A stretch of 64,000 nucleotides of DNA from positions 62,001 through 126,000 of the forward strand of contig SAKE01000003.1 in the NCBI GenBank assembly GCA_004017275.1, given 5' to 3'. The notes beneath the pieces are model-generated. The model was not told the origin of the DNA and searched no databases. It worked only from the letters and a program-made list of their open reading frames with translations. Shown one piece after another: positions 36,630 to 46,725 of the stretch (position 1 is its first letter; each line of letters opens with the position of its first letter). A program made the translations under genes and the position numbers. Source of the DNA: Mesorhizobium sp. GTDB taxonomy: Bacteria > Pseudomonadota > Alphaproteobacteria > Rhizobiales > Rhizobiaceae.

Positions 36630-37877
36630 ATGAGTGGAATTCCCGATCTCGCTGCAATCGAAGCGATGGATGCCACGGATCCGCTGCGCGCCATGCGCGA
36701 TCGTTTCATTCTGCCGGAGGGGGTGATCTATCTCGACGGCAATTCACTGGGAGCGGCCTCACATGCCGTCCTCGGCGAGCTGCAACAGGCGGCGACCCAG
36801 GAATGGAGCCACGATCTCATCCGGGCCTGGAATACAGCCGGATGGTTCGAGATGCCGATCGAACTCGGTGACCAGCTCGGACGCCTGATCGGAGCCGCGG
36901 CCGGCCAGACCGTCGTCTGCGACACGACGTCGACCAACATCTACAAGGTGCTGCATGCGGCGCTGGAGATGCGGCCCGGTCGATCGGCCATCGTCGCCGA
37001 GGGTGACAGTTTTCCTACCGACCTGTACATCGCCGAAGGCGTGGCCTCGACCCGAGATGGCGTCTTGTTGCGCCTTGCCGGCGTCGACGCACCAACCATC
37101 GAAGAGCTGATCGATGAAAACGTCGCGGTGGTGCTGGTCAATCACGTCAACTACAAATCAGGTGAACTGCGCGACATGGCGGCGCTGACGCGCAAGGCTC
37201 ATGCAGCCGGAGCGTTGATCATCTGGGACCTTTGCCATACCGCGGGCGCCCTGCCCGTCGAACTCGACCATGCAAATGCCGATTTCGCCATCGGCTGCAC
37301 CTATAAGTACCTCAATGGCGGTCCGGGTGCGCCGGCCTTCATCTACGCCGCGCAGCGTCACCACGACGAGATCAGCCAACCACTCACCGGCTGGTGGGGG
37401 CATGCGCGGCCCTTTGCCTTCGAACGGGGTTATGTTGCCGGCACCGGTATCCGCCGCTTTCTGTGCGGCACCCAGCCAGTCCTGTCGATGCGGGCGCTCA
37501 AGGGTGCGCTTGCCGTCTGGGACGACGTCGACATGGCGGCATTGCGAAAGAAGAGCGTCGCGCTGACCGAACTGTTCATCCAACTCGTCGAAGCGAAGTG
37601 CGGCGCCTTTGGCCTCACCCTGGAAAGCACCCGCGACGCGACCAGGCGCGGCAGCCAGGTGTCGTTCCTTCACGATCATGGCTATCAAATCATGCGGGCG
37701 CTGATCGAGCGCGGCGTGATCGGCGACTTCCGTGCGCCGTCGACCATCCGTTTCGGCTTTACGCCGCTCTATGTCGGCTACAAGGACGTGTGGCTGGCGG
37801 TTGAAGTGCTGGAAGACATTCTGCGCACAGATGCATGGAAGGACCAGCGTTTCGCCGTCAAGGAAGCCGTTACCTGA
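36630..37877 (+). CDS. kynU: Kynureninase
   Basis: A 415-aa PLP enzyme that splits kynurenine to anthranilate and alanine. FILPEGVIYLDGNSLGAAS near 30-48 is the family N-terminus. WDLCHTAGALPVELDHANAD near 198-217 precedes the PLP lysine in CTYKYLNGGPG near 223-233. It follows kynA by 81 nt. Together with the formamidase and the acyl-CoA ligase it forms a tryptophan to anthraniloyl-CoA route. Confidence 0.95.
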   Translation: MSGIPDLAAIEAMDATDPLRAMRDRFILPEGVIYLDGNSLGAASHAVLGELQQAATQEWSHDLIRAWNTAGWFEMPIELGDQLGRLIGAAAGQTVVCDTTSTNIYKVLHAALEMRPGRSAIVAEGDSFPTDLYIAEGVASTRDGVLLRLAGVDAPTIEELIDENVAVVLVNHVNYKSGELRDMAALTRKAHAAGALIIWDLCHTAGALPVELDHANADFAIGCTYKYLNGGPGAPAFIYAAQRHHDEISQPLTGWWGHARPFAFERGYVAGTGIRRFLCGTQPVLSMRALKGALAVWDDVDMAALRKKSVALTELFIQLVEAKCGAFGLTLESTRDATRRGSQVSFLHDHGYQIMRALIERGVIGDFRAPSTIRFGFTPLYVGYKDVWLAVEVLEDILRTDAWKDQRFAVKEAVT

Positions 37878-38226
37878 CGCGCCGTCTTGACGATCTGTTG
37901 TCGCTGCCTCACCTCCTGGCCGGATGACGAATTTCCAGCTTACAAATGCGTTCCCCGCCGGGTGCCGCGCTGTGTGCAGGTTGGCATTTTGGCTTCGTTT
38001 CGTTCACGGCAAACGAACGCCCGAAAGGCTGAAAGTGCTCCCGGCCGCAGGTCAATCGGCGGTTGATGCCAAGCCCGGGCGGAGGATGGGCCACAGCCTA
38101 TTAACCATAATAATTTCAATGCCGCCAAGCGCATTGCGGCGGCACCCAATCGTGCGTGCGGCTCGTCGGCAAACGCCGAATAATTTCAGTCCCCTTAATA
38201 AATTCATTAAACTTTAAACAGTTGCA

Positions 38227-38241
38227 GAACACAACTGGAAC
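38227..38241 (+). promoter_or_regulatory. LexA (SOS) box of lexA
   Basis: GAACACAACTGGAAC is a perfect GAAC-N7-GAAC direct repeat, the alphaproteobacterial SOS operator, 60 nt before the lexA ATG. It indicates autorepression of lexA. Confidence 0.85.
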
Positions 38242-38252
38242 AGATAGTGTTT

Positions 38253-38267
38253 GTTCTGGGTTTGTTT
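38253..38267 (+). promoter_or_regulatory. Second, imperfect LexA box
   Basis: GTTCTGGGTTTGTTT matches GTTC-N7-GTTC except for the last base. It starts 11 nt past the perfect box and in the opposite orientation, so two LexA dimers could bind side by side. Confidence 0.45.
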
Positions 38268-38301
38268 TTCGATTCTGATTTCAGGTAACCCGGGGGTCAC
38301 C

Positions 38302-39039
38302 ATGCTGACGCGCAAGCAACATGAACTGCTGATGTTCATCCATGAACGCCTGAAGGAAAGTGGCATTCCGCCGTCCTTCGACGAGATGAAGGAAGCGCTC
38401 GATCTTGCCTCCAAATCCGGAATTCACCGGCTGATAACGGCGCTGGAGGAGCGCGGCTTCATTCGCCGGCTGCCCAACCGGGCGCGCGCGTTGGAAGTGT
38501 TGCGGCTGCCGGATTCGATCGCGCCCGGCCTCAACGCGGCAAAGAAGTTTTCGCCAAGCGTCATCCAGGGCAGTCTCGGTCAGGGTGGCCTTGGCCGGCA
38601 GCTCAAGCCGGCGCCCTCGCGGATGCCCTCACCCGGCAATGACGACGATGTGGTCTCCGCCGTGTCGATCCCGGTCATGGGTCGCATCGCCGCCGGCGTG
38701 CCGATCGATGCCATCCAGCATCAGACGCATTCGATCTCGGTGCCGCCGGACATGATCATGGGTGGCGAGCACTATGCGCTGGAAGTCAGGGGCGACTCGA
38801 TGATCGAGGCCGGCATCTTCGACGGCGACACCGTCATCATCCGCAACGCCGACACGGCGAGCCCCGGCGAAATCATCGTGGCGCTGGTGGATCAAGAGGA
38901 AGCGACGCTGAAGCGGTTCCGCCGCAAGGGTGCCTCGATTGCGCTGGAAGCCGCCAATCCGGCCTACGAGACACGGATTTTCGGGCCGGACAGAGTCAAG
39001 GTGCAAGGTAAACTCGTCGGCCTTATCCGCCGCTACTGA
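38302..39039 (+). CDS. lexA: SOS repressor LexA
   Basis: A 245-aa LexA. The N-terminal winged helix is [20 protein letters not shown] to about residue 65, with the recognition helix in [18 protein letters not shown] linker of about 45 residues follows. The self-cleavage site is the Ala-Gly of [10 protein letters not shown] near 133, the catalytic serine is in [13 protein letters not shown] near 165 and the lysine in ATLKRFRR near 203. The long linker is usual in rhizobia. RecA filaments trigger cleavage after DNA damage; the box before the SRAP unit at 1671 is a predicted target. Confidence 0.97.
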   Translation: MLTRKQHELLMFIHERLKESGIPPSFDEMKEALDLASKSGIHRLITALEERGFIRRLPNRARALEVLRLPDSIAPGLNAAKKFSPSVIQGSLGQGGLGRQLKPAPSRMPSPGNDDDVVSAVSIPVMGRIAAGVPIDAIQHQTHSISVPPDMIMGGEHYALEVRGDSMIEAGIFDGDTVIIRNADTASPGEIIVALVDQEEATLKRFRRKGASIALEAANPAYETRIFGPDRVKVQGKLVGLIRRY

Positions 39040-41501
39040 GGCGGCTGCGGGCTGACCACTGGCTTCTCGGGTTTCTTGAAGGGTGGCAGGCCCCTCGCCT
39101 CGCGCGAGAATTTGCGTTGCGCGTGCCAGGGCCGATACGGGCTGTCCACCGCGAAGCTGATCGTCGCCGGCGTGGTTGCCGATTGGCGATCGAAGAAGAT
39201 CGCGGCACTGCCTTTGCGAGCCAGTTGCCGCTTGGTGACGACGAGAACCAGCGGGTTGTGACAGGCGTCATAGGCGGTGGCGTCATTGACGACGATCAGC
39301 TCGGCAAAGCCGCAGGCCTTCCATGTGTCTTTCCGGTCTTCAACATAGGCAATGATCGCACCGGACGGATGCTTGGCCAGACAAACACCTGAGGTGCAAT
39401 AGAACGGCGATCCCGGCGGCAATTCTATGACATCCGCGATCTCGAATTGTCCGTCGCCCCGGTCAAACACCTCCGGCACGATGATGGTTTCGGATGTCAG
39501 CGCACGTTTCCAGTTGTCGACCGTGAATTCGTTCGGCCGTGCGCGGCTGACGGCGAGCTCGCCGCCACCGATCGGCAGCGCCACCAGCCTGGCGTCCTCA
39601 GAGATCAGCACGTCGGGCGTGCGTGTGTCCGAGACGGTCAACAGGCCGGCAAGCGCGACCGGGATGGCTGCGAGCCGCAGCCATGTCGTCGCCATCGTCG
39701 CAATGACCAGGGCAATCGCTACCAGCAGGACGGACTGCTGGGAAATCAATCCGACCCCATCGACAGGCGAACGCTCGGAGATCCATCCGGACATGGCGAT
39801 CATCGCCGTCAGGCCTTTGCCCATCACATAAAGAAAGGGGCCATCAACGCCGAAAGGCATTGCCAGCGCACTGAGGACGGCGAAAGGCATGATGACCAGC
39901 GACACGATCGGCATGATGGCCAGATTGGCGAACAGGCTGAGCGGCGACACACGCTGAAAGTGCCAGATGGCAAACAGCGCCGTCGCGCCGCCGGCGATGA
40001 TGGAAGTCATGGAAAGGCCGCCTGCCGCCAGCAGGAATTTTCGCGTCAGGAAACCGGGCAGCGATCGCTTTGGCGGCGGCGGCCTGGTTTTCCCCGCGCG
40101 ATGATCCGACCAGCCGGCATAGGCACCGACCAGCGCCGCAGTCGCGGCGAAGGACATCTGGAAACTCGGGCCGACCACCTCATGCGGCGACACCACAATG
40201 ACGGCGATTGCCGAGATCGCCAGATTGCGCATCGTCAGCGCCGCCCGATCGAACAGCACGGCAATCAGCATCACCGCCAGCATGATGAAGCTACGCTCGG
40301 CCGCGACGACGACGCCTGAGATGACGAGGTAGGCGGCGATCGAAAGCAGTGCGGCGGCGGCGGCATATTTCTTGACCGGCCGGCGCGCGGAAAAATCCGG
40401 AAACAGGGCGAAGGCGCCGCGCAGCAAACCCATGATGGTGCCTGCGACCAACGCCATGTGCAGTCCGGAAATGGAAATGACGTGATAGATGCCGGTCCGC
40501 CGCATTGCTTCGTTGATGTCATCGGGAATGCCGGCGCGCACGCCGACGATCAGCGCGGCTGCGATCTCGCCTTCGGCGCCACCGACAACGCCCCTGATAT
40601 GGTCGGCGATGGCTTCACGGGCCTTTTCTATTCCTGACGAAAGGCGGGCCGGCAGCGGCATGTGATCATTATCGGTGATGACCAGTTTTGGATTGCCGAG
40701 AAAGAATCCGCTGCCGCCGATGCCGGCGAAATAGCTGTCGAAGGAGAAATCGTAGCTGTCCGGCCGCACCGGCCCGGTCGGCGGCAACAGCTTGGCATAT
40801 CCGGTGATGAGGGAGCCGGCGGTTATGTCTGCCGGGATCTTTCGTGCCGAAAGCCGCACCCGCTTCGGCGCATAGCGCAGTTTCGGCCTTGCGGTCGACG
40901 CCACGTCGATGGTCAGCCGGATACGGCCGCTCTCCATCCGGTCGATCGAGACCACCCGGCCGGTCACCTGCGTCGAGATTTCCGAACCCAGCATCTGCGT
41001 CCCCGCCCGCCACGTCTCGACCTTTGCGGCGAGCAGGCCGAGCGCGCACAGCAGCGCGGCCATGAAGCACAGATGGGTTTTCGCCCAGGAACGCGAGACT
41101 AGCGCACAAAGGCCCGCCAGGGCGACGACCGCGATAGGTTTCGCAAAGCCGGGCTCCGCCGCCAGCGAAAAGTAACCGATCGCTCCGATCGCCAGGCAGA
41201 CCGGCACCAGCAGGAAAGCGATGCCCCGGTCGAGTTCCAGGCTTGCTGCCGTGGCCACGTGGTGGCGCAGGCGAGGCAGTGACGTCCGGCCGATCTGCCG
41301 GCGCACGCGCAAGATCCTGCCGGTTTCGGCGACCGGACCAGGGGCGGAGACATCCGCTTGCAAAGGCGCCTTGCCGGGGTCCGGCACCAGGGGCGATGGT
41401 GGCGGCAGTGGGACCGGCAGCGGCATCGCAAACAGGGACCGCTCGCTGACGCCAATGACAGCGTCCTCGCCCTGATCCGAGCCCCGGCCTCGTCCAGTCA
41501 T
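39033..41501 (-). CDS. comEC: ComEC/Rec2-type DNA uptake channel protein
   Basis: An 822-aa polytopic membrane protein of the ComEC/Rec2 family. The competence domain with multiple helices is clear ([20 protein letters not shown] near 344-363, [20 protein letters not shown] near 396-415), preceded by a DUF4131-type N-terminal region. The C-terminal metallo-beta-lactamase-like domain common in Gram-positives is absent; a short domain without its HxHxDH motif is present instead. ATG 41501 has AAGGGG upstream; a GTG at 41528 is possible. It converges with lexA (7-nt overlap). Competence in rhizobia is poorly known. Confidence 0.85.
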   Translation of the reverse strand: MTGRGRGSDQGEDAVIGVSERSLFAMPLPVPLPPPSPLVPDPGKAPLQADVSAPGPVAETGRILRVRRQIGRTSLPRLRHHVATAASLELDRGIAFLLVPVCLAIGAIGYFSLAAEPGFAKPIAVVALAGLCALVSRSWAKTHLCFMAALLCALGLLAAKVETWRAGTQMLGSEISTQVTGRVVSIDRMESGRIRLTIDVASTARPKLRYAPKRVRLSARKIPADITAGSLITGYAKLLPPTGPVRPDSYDFSFDSYFAGIGGSGFFLGNPKLVITDNDHMPLPARLSSGIEKAREAIADHIRGVVGGAEGEIAAALIVGVRAGIPDDINEAMRRTGIYHVISISGLHMALVAGTIMGLLRGAFALFPDFSARRPVKKYAAAAALLSIAAYLVISGVVVAAERSFIMLAVMLIAVLFDRAALTMRNLAISAIAVIVVSPHEVVGPSFQMSFAATAALVGAYAGWSDHRAGKTRPPPPKRSLPGFLTRKFLLAAGGLSMTSIIAGGATALFAIWHFQRVSPLSLFANLAIMPIVSLVIMPFAVLSALAMPFGVDGPFLYVMGKGLTAMIAMSGWISERSPVDGVGLISQQSVLLVAIALVIATMATTWLRLAAIPVALAGLLTVSDTRTPDVLISEDARLVALPIGGGELAVSRARPNEFTVDNWKRALTSETIIVPEVFDRGDGQFEIADVIELPPGSPFYCTSGVCLAKHPSGAIIAYVEDRKDTWKACGFAELIVVNDATAYDACHNPLVLVVTKRQLARKGSAAIFFDRQSATTPATISFAVDSPYRPWHAQRKFSREARGLPPFKKPEKPVVSPQPPQ

Positions 41502-41604
41502 CGGGTCTGCCCCTTGCGCCCTCGACACCCTATGCTACATGAACGCCGGGCGCGCGAAAGTCCGCGCAACCGCACCCCGCTTCAGATGGTTTTCCGAGAG
41601 TTCC

Positions 41605-43029
41605 ATGTCCGACAAGGTCGTCACCCGTTTTGCCCCCTCGCCCACCGGCTATCTGCACATAGGCGGAGCGCGCACGGCGCTGTTCAACTGGCTGTATGCA
41701 AAGCACACCGGCGGCACGATGTTGCTGCGCATCGAGGACACCGATCGCGAGCGTTCGACGGATGCTGCCACTGGGGCCATTCTCGACGGGCTTTCCTGGC
41801 TCGGATTGATCTGGGACGGCGAGCCGGTGTCGCAGTTCGAGCGTGCGCCGCGCCACCGCGAGGTGGCTGAGGAGTTGGTGCGCATGGGCAAGGCCTATTA
41901 TTGCTATGCCACGCCGGCCGAGCTGGAGGCCATGCGCGAGGCCGCCAGAGCCAAGGGCCTGCCGCCCCGCTATGACGGCCGCTGGCGTGGCCGCGCCCCC
42001 TCAGAGGCGCCTGCAGGCGCCAAGGGCGCCATCCGCATCAAGGCACCGACCGAGGGCGAGACGGTGGTGCATGACCGTGTCCAGGGCGAGGTACGCTTTC
42101 CCAACAAGGATCTCGACGATTTCATCATCCTGCGTTCGGACGGCAATCCGACCTACATGCATGCCGTCGTCGTCGACGATCATGACATGGGCGTCACCCA
42201 TATCATCCGCGGTGACGATCACCTTACCAACGCCGCTCGCCAGACCGTGATCTACGACGCCATGGGCTGGGGCGTGCCGTCCATGTCGCATATCCCGCTG
42301 ATCCACGGCGCCGACGGCGCCAAGCTGTCGAAGCGGCACGGCGCGCTCGGCGTCGAGGCTTATCGCGCCATGGGCTACCTGCCGGAGGCGTTGCTGAACT
42401 ACCTGGCGCGCCTCGGCTGGAGCCATGGCGACGACGAGATCATGTCGATCAAGGACATGATTTCCTGGTTCGACATCGGCGACGTCAACAAGGGCGCGGC
42501 TCGCTTCGATTTCGCCAAGCTGGAGGCGATCAACGGCGTCCATATGCGCCGCATGAGCGATGCCGAACTGTTCGATGTCTTTATCGCCACCCTGCCCTAT
42601 CTCGAGGGCGGCCCGACAATGGCCGCGCAGCTGAATGACCGCAACAAGGCGCAGTTGCTGGCAGCCCTTCCGGGCCTGAAGGAGCGCGCCAAGACGCTGG
42701 TCGAGCTCGTCGACGGCGCGGCCTTCCTGTTTGCCGCGCGACCGCTGCCGGTCGACGACAAGGCGGCCCTTCTGCTCAATGACGATGCGCGCAAGATCCT
42801 GCGCGGCGCTCACGAAGCTTTGAACGGGCTTTCAGGTGAGTGGACAGCCGCTGCAGCGGAGGCCGCGATCCGCGAGGTCGCAGTAGCCGGTGGCCACAAG
42901 CTAGGCGCCGTGGCCCAGCCTTTGCGCGCCGCTCTGACCGGCAAAAGCACGTCGCCGGGCGTGTTCGACGTGCTCGCGGTGCTCGGCCGCGAGGAAAGCC
43001 TGGCGCGCATAGCAGATCAAATCGATTAG
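41605..43029 (+). CDS. gltX: Glutamyl-tRNA synthetase
   Basis: A 474-aa class I aminoacyl-tRNA synthetase. The HIGH-type motif is [17 protein letters not shown] near 13-29 and the KMSKS-type motif is KLSKRHGA near 243-250. The anticodon-binding domain fills the C-terminal third. The start at 41605 ([15 protein letters not shown]) is the family norm; the 22-codon extension upstream is not. Rhizobia often have a second copy that charges tRNA-Gln for amidation; I cannot tell which this is. Confidence 0.95.
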   Translation: MSDKVVTRFAPSPTGYLHIGGARTALFNWLYAKHTGGTMLLRIEDTDRERSTDAATGAILDGLSWLGLIWDGEPVSQFERAPRHREVAEELVRMGKAYYCYATPAELEAMREAARAKGLPPRYDGRWRGRAPSEAPAGAKGAIRIKAPTEGETVVHDRVQGEVRFPNKDLDDFIILRSDGNPTYMHAVVVDDHDMGVTHIIRGDDHLTNAARQTVIYDAMGWGVPSMSHIPLIHGADGAKLSKRHGALGVEAYRAMGYLPEALLNYLARLGWSHGDDEIMSIKDMISWFDIGDVNKGAARFDFAKLEAINGVHMRRMSDAELFDVFIATLPYLEGGPTMAAQLNDRNKAQLLAALPGLKERAKTLVELVDGAAFLFAARPLPVDDKAALLLNDDARKILRGAHEALNGLSGEWTAAAAEAAIREVAVAGGHKLGAVAQPLRAALTGKSTSPGVFDVLAVLGREESLARIADQID

Positions 43030-43214
43030 GGGCAAACTGGCCCAAGAAGATTGGCATTGAAAGGCGGGTTTCGCAGTGCAACATTAGGCCCTGGCCCAAT
43101 CTGGCACGCACCTCCTAAAATGCGGTGGCGAATACGCGCATTGCGGTGATTTTCGACGTGTCGCTTTGCAGAATTTTGCCTTTGCCGGCATGAGGAAACA
43201 AGAAGGAGTTTGCA

Positions 43215-44543
43215 ATGACGGAAGCTGCGAAAAAACTGGATTTGGGCGGCAAGACCCAGGGGGCCACGGCAACGCTTGAATTCGCCGGCAAGACGCATGA
43301 ATTCAAGGTGCGAAGCGGCTCGGTCGGGCCAGATGTCATCGACATTGCCTCGCTCTACTCGACCACCGGCGCGTTCACCTACGATCCCGGCTTCACCTCG
43401 ACCGCAAGCTGCGAGTCGGAAATCACCTTCATCGACGGCGACGCCGGCATCCTCTTGCACCGCGGCTATCCGATCGACCAGCTGGCCGAACACGGCGACT
43501 TCCTCGAGGTTTGCTACCTCCTGCTCTATGGCGAACTGCCGACCAAGGCCCAGAAGGACGATTTCGACTACCGCGTGACGCGCCACACCATGGTGCACGA
43601 GCAGATGTCGCGCTTCTTTACCGGCTTCCGCCGCGACGCGCACCCGATGGCGGTGATGTGCGGCGTGGTCGGCGCGCTGTCGGCCTTCTACCACGACTCC
43701 ACCGACATCTCCGACCCCTACCAGCGCATGGTGGCGTCCATGCGGCTGATCGCCAAGATGCCGACGATCGCGGCGATGGCCTATAAATACCACATCGGCC
43801 AGCCCTTCATTTACCCGAAGAACGAGCTGAACTTCGCCGCCAACTTCCTGCATATGTGCTTTGCGGTGCCGTGCGAGGAATACAAGATCAACCCGGTGCT
43901 GGCGCGCGCCATGGAGCGCATCTTCATCCTGCACGCCGATCACGAGCAGAATGCCTCGACCTCGACCGTTCGTCTCGCCGGCTCTTCGGGCGCCAATCCG
44001 TTCGCCTGCATTGCAGCCGGCATAGCCTGCCTGTGGGGTCCGGCGCATGGCGGCGCCAATGAGGCCGCGCTCAACATGCTGGGCGAGATCGGCCATGTCG
44101 ACCACATCCCGGAATTCATCGCCCGCGCCAAGGACAAGGACGATCCGTTCCGGCTGATGGGCTTTGGCCATCGCGTCTACAAGAACTACGATCCGCGCGC
44201 CAAGATCATGCAGAAGACCGCGCACGAGGTTCTGGGCGAGCTCGGCATCAAGGACGATCCCTTGCTCGACATCGCCATGGAACTGGAAAAGATCGCGCTG
44301 ACCGATTCCTATTTCATCGAGAAGAAGCTCTACCCGAACGTCGACTTCTATTCCGGCATCACGTTGAAGGCGCTGGGCTTCCCCACCACCATGTTCACCG
44401 TGCTGTTCGCGGTCGCCCGCACCGTCGGCTGGATCGCGCAGTGGAAAGAAATGATCGAGGATCCGCGCCAGAAGATTGGCCGCCCGCGCCAGCTCTATAC
44501 CGGCGCGCCTGAGCGCGACTACGTGCCGATCGCAAAGCGGTAA
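43215..44543 (+). CDS. gltA: Citrate synthase
   Basis: A 442-aa type II citrate synthase, the entry enzyme of the TCA cycle. Landmarks are [20 protein letters not shown] near 58-77, the [12 protein letters not shown] histidine near 278-289, [14 protein letters not shown] near 316-329 with the second histidine, and the catalytic Asp in NVDFYSG near 378. AAGAAGGAG precedes the ATG. It converges with lpxB; a tandem repeat follows its stop codon. Confidence 0.96.
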   Translation: MTEAAKKLDLGGKTQGATATLEFAGKTHEFKVRSGSVGPDVIDIASLYSTTGAFTYDPGFTSTASCESEITFIDGDAGILLHRGYPIDQLAEHGDFLEVCYLLLYGELPTKAQKDDFDYRVTRHTMVHEQMSRFFTGFRRDAHPMAVMCGVVGALSAFYHDSTDISDPYQRMVASMRLIAKMPTIAAMAYKYHIGQPFIYPKNELNFAANFLHMCFAVPCEEYKINPVLARAMERIFILHADHEQNASTSTVRLAGSSGANPFACIAAGIACLWGPAHGGANEAALNMLGEIGHVDHIPEFIARAKDKDDPFRLMGFGHRVYKNYDPRAKIMQKTAHEVLGELGIKDDPLLDIAMELEKIALTDSYFIEKKLYPNVDFYSGITLKALGFPTTMFTVLFAVARTVGWIAQWKEMIEDPRQKIGRPRQLYTGAPERDYVPIAKR

Positions 44544-44550
44544 GCAGGAA

Positions 44551-44620
44551 GTAGTGAGTAGTGAGTAGTGAGTAGTGAGTAGTGAGTAGTGAGTAGTGAG
44601 TAGTGAGTAGTGAGTAGTGA
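44551..44620. repeat. Ten tandem copies of a 7-bp unit
   Basis: Exactly ten copies of GTAGTGA fill the gap after gltA, starting 8 nt past its stop codon. The inverted form ACTACTCACT (44646-44655) lies just beyond, within the 3' end of lpxB on the other strand, so the repeats could fold into a hairpin with it. Such short unit arrays change in copy number by replication slippage. Confidence 0.9.
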
Positions 44621-44639
44621 AGTCGACCATCCCTACTGA

Positions 44640-45818
44640 CTACTGACTACTCACTCTCTTGACATATCGCATCACCACCTGAGCCGCGATCTCGCCGGAG
44701 GGTTTGTCTGTCGTCATACGCCGCGTGATCTCTGCAAAGCCCTCCTTCTGCCAGGCGCGCATGCCGCTGTCGGCGAACAGTGCTTCCAATTGCCGGGCCA
44801 GATTGTTCGGCCTGACGTACTCGTTGTAGAATTCCGGAATCAAGGCTCGATCCGAGATCAGATTGGGCAGCAGCGCCGACCAGACTGAAACGAGATACGA
44901 CGCCACGACGCGCGCGACCGGGTCGAGCCTATAGCAGGAAATCATCGGCACGCCGGCCAGTGCCAGTTCGAGCGATACGGTTCCGGATGCGATGAGCGCC
45001 GCATCGGCCTTGCCGAAGGCCTGCCATTTGCGTTGAGGATCGATGATGATCTCAGGCTTTTCATCCCAGCGGCTGACCGAGGATTTGACGAGGTCGGCGA
45101 CATGCGGAACCGTCGGCAGCAGCAGGCGCAGGCGATGTCCGCGCGCGCGCAGCATCGACACCGTCTCGCCGAACGGGTCGAGCAGGCGCCGCACCTCGCC
45201 GCGCCGCGAACCGGGCAGAACGAGCAGGGTCTTGATGCGGTCAGGAGAAAGGTCGCGCGGCAGATCCTGCGCCTTGGCCGCGGCGAGTACACCCGCATCA
45301 TGCGTCAGGCGGTGCCCGACATAAGTGCCGGGCGGGCCGCCCAGCCGCTCGAGTTCCTTCACCTCGAACGGCAGGATGCACAGGATATGATCGACATAGG
45401 GCTTCATCGCCACCGCCCTGCCCGGCCGCCACGCCCAGACGCTCGGGCAGACATAGTGGATGATCGGGATCGACGGATTAGCCGCGCGCACCTTTTTAGC
45501 GACGCGAAGCGAAAAGTCCGGGCTGTCGATGGTGACGAGGCAATCCGGCTTCTCGTCCGCAACCGTTTTGGCCAGTTGGTTGATCCGCCGCATCAGGCGC
45601 GGCAGGTCGCGCAGGACGGCGCTGAAGCCCATGAGGGCGACCTCGCCGGCATCGAATGGCGGAACCAGTCCCAGCGCTTGCAAATGGCGGCCGCCAAGGC
45701 CGACGAGTTGTACCTCGCGCCCGGTAGCTTGCCTGAGCGCACGCACGATGTCGGCGCCGAGAAGATCGCCGGACTCCTCGCCGGCAACGATTGCGATCTT
45801 CAAGAGCCTGTCAGCCAT
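44640..45818 (-). CDS. lpxB: Lipid-A-disaccharide synthase
   Basis: A 392-aa glycosyltransferase that joins UDP-2,3-diacylglucosamine and lipid X. The N-terminus is LKIAIVAGEESGDLLGADIV, with SPDFSLRVAKKVR near 93-105, IHYVCPSVWAWRPGRA near 113-128 and LPGSRRGEVRRL near 195-206. The start at 45818 (MADRLLK) overlaps the lpxI stop by 8 nt; the much longer open frame upstream is antisense-like and rejected. The 3' end reaches into the hairpin opposite the gltA repeat. Confidence 0.95.
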   Translation of the reverse strand: MADRLLKIAIVAGEESGDLLGADIVRALRQATGREVQLVGLGGRHLQALGLVPPFDAGEVALMGFSAVLRDLPRLMRRINQLAKTVADEKPDCLVTIDSPDFSLRVAKKVRAANPSIPIIHYVCPSVWAWRPGRAVAMKPYVDHILCILPFEVKELERLGGPPGTYVGHRLTHDAGVLAAAKAQDLPRDLSPDRIKTLLVLPGSRRGEVRRLLDPFGETVSMLRARGHRLRLLLPTVPHVADLVKSSVSRWDEKPEIIIDPQRKWQAFGKADAALIASGTVSLELALAGVPMISCYRLDPVARVVASYLVSVWSALLPNLISDRALIPEFYNEYVRPNNLARQLEALFADSGMRAWQKEGFAEITRRMTTDKPSGEIAAQVVMRYVKRVSSQ

Positions 45819-46725
45819 TGCGCGGCTCCGCGGCAGGCAAGCCAATGACGAACAGGCCGTGTGCGTTGGCGCGTGCGATGGTTTCGGGGCCTTCGAGAAC
45901 CAGCGAACGTCCCGCCTCGACGGCAATCCCGGCAAGCCCGGCCGCATGCACGGCTTCGATTGTCTGCGGACCGATGGAAGGAAGATCCGCGCGCAGTTCC
46001 TGACCTGGCTTGGCGCATTTGACCAGGACGCCGCGGGTCTTGCCCGCAATACGGCCGTGGCCGCGCAGCAGCTTCGCACGGTCGAGCAGTCCGGCCGTCC
46101 CCTCGATGCCTTCCAGCGCGATCGTCCGGCCACCGACGGCGATCGCCGCCTGGCCGATATCCAGCGCCCCGATGGCCTTTGCTGCTGCAAGGCCTGCCTC
46201 GATATCGCGCCAGTCCAATTTCCGCGGCTCGGCCTTGGTCAGCACGCCTTCGGCGGCGACGAGGTTCGGCACGATTTCGTGGGCGCCGACGACCTTTATT
46301 CCACGCGCTTCGAGGCCTTTCGCCAAGACCTTCAGCAGGCCATCGTCGCCACGCGCCAGCGCCATGACGACCAAAGGGATTACCGCGAGCAGGCTCAGAC
46401 TGGGACGCAGCGCAAGCAATCGCGGTCTGCGCTTGATCTCGCCGGCAAGCACCAGATGGGTAATCCGGTGCCGCCGCAGCAATGGGACCAGCGAGCCGAT
46501 CCCTTCCAGGGCGAGGCTTTCATGCTCATAGCAGGAGAGCTCCGCCATGCGGTCGGCCTCGCCTTCCATCAGGATGACAAAGGGCGGATAACCTTGTTCG
46601 GCTGACCCGGCCGCGACTTCGACCGGCAGGCTGCCGCCACCGGCAATAATGCCGACCCTGGAGCCCGGCGGAAGATCAAGACGCGCTGCCGCCGTCTCAG
46701 TCTTCGTCATCGACATCGTCGCCAT
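45811..46725 (-). CDS. lpxI: UDP-2,3-diacylglucosamine diphosphatase LpxI
   Basis: A 304-aa LpxI, the enzyme that replaces LpxH in Alphaproteobacteria and hydrolyses UDP-2,3-diacylglucosamine to lipid X. Residues 22-34 read SRVGIIAGGGSLP, THLVLAGEIKRRPRL follows near 88-102, and the C-terminal DUF1009 part has GVLVKCAKPGQELRADLPSIG near 232-252. It overlaps lpxA by 29 nt at the start (ATG 46725 preceded by AAGGG) and lpxB by 8 nt at the end. Confidence 0.93.
   Translation of the reverse strand: MATMSMTKTETAAARLDLPPGSRVGIIAGGGSLPVEVAAGSAEQGYPPFVILMEGEADRMAELSCYEHESLALEGIGSLVPLLRRHRITHLVLAGEIKRRPRLLALRPSLSLLAVIPLVVMALARGDDGLLKVLAKGLEARGIKVVGAHEIVPNLVAAEGVLTKAEPRKLDWRDIEAGLAAAKAIGALDIGQAAIAVGGRTIALEGIEGTAGLLDRAKLLRGHGRIAGKTRGVLVKCAKPGQELRADLPSIGPQTIEAVHAAGLAGIAVEAGRSLVLEGPETIARANAHGLFVIGLPAAEPRNG

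Larger units (their letters stand above)
37878..38301. other. lexA upstream region
   Basis: A 424-nt gap without a recognisable gene. It holds a perfect inverted repeat, TTCGTT/AACGAA (37999-38004 and 38012-38017), a hairpin TCGGC-aaac-GCCGA (38166-38179), then an AT-rich stretch that looks like a promoter and two LexA boxes just before lexA. Confidence 0.6.

Noticed and set aside
44551..44620. Possible CRISPR array
   Set aside because: The units are 7 nt long and contiguous with no spacers, and no cas gene is present.
43026..44630. 534-codon minus-strand frame starting in the heptamer array
   Set aside because: Antisense to gltA; the repeated THYSLLT start is only the translated tandem repeat.
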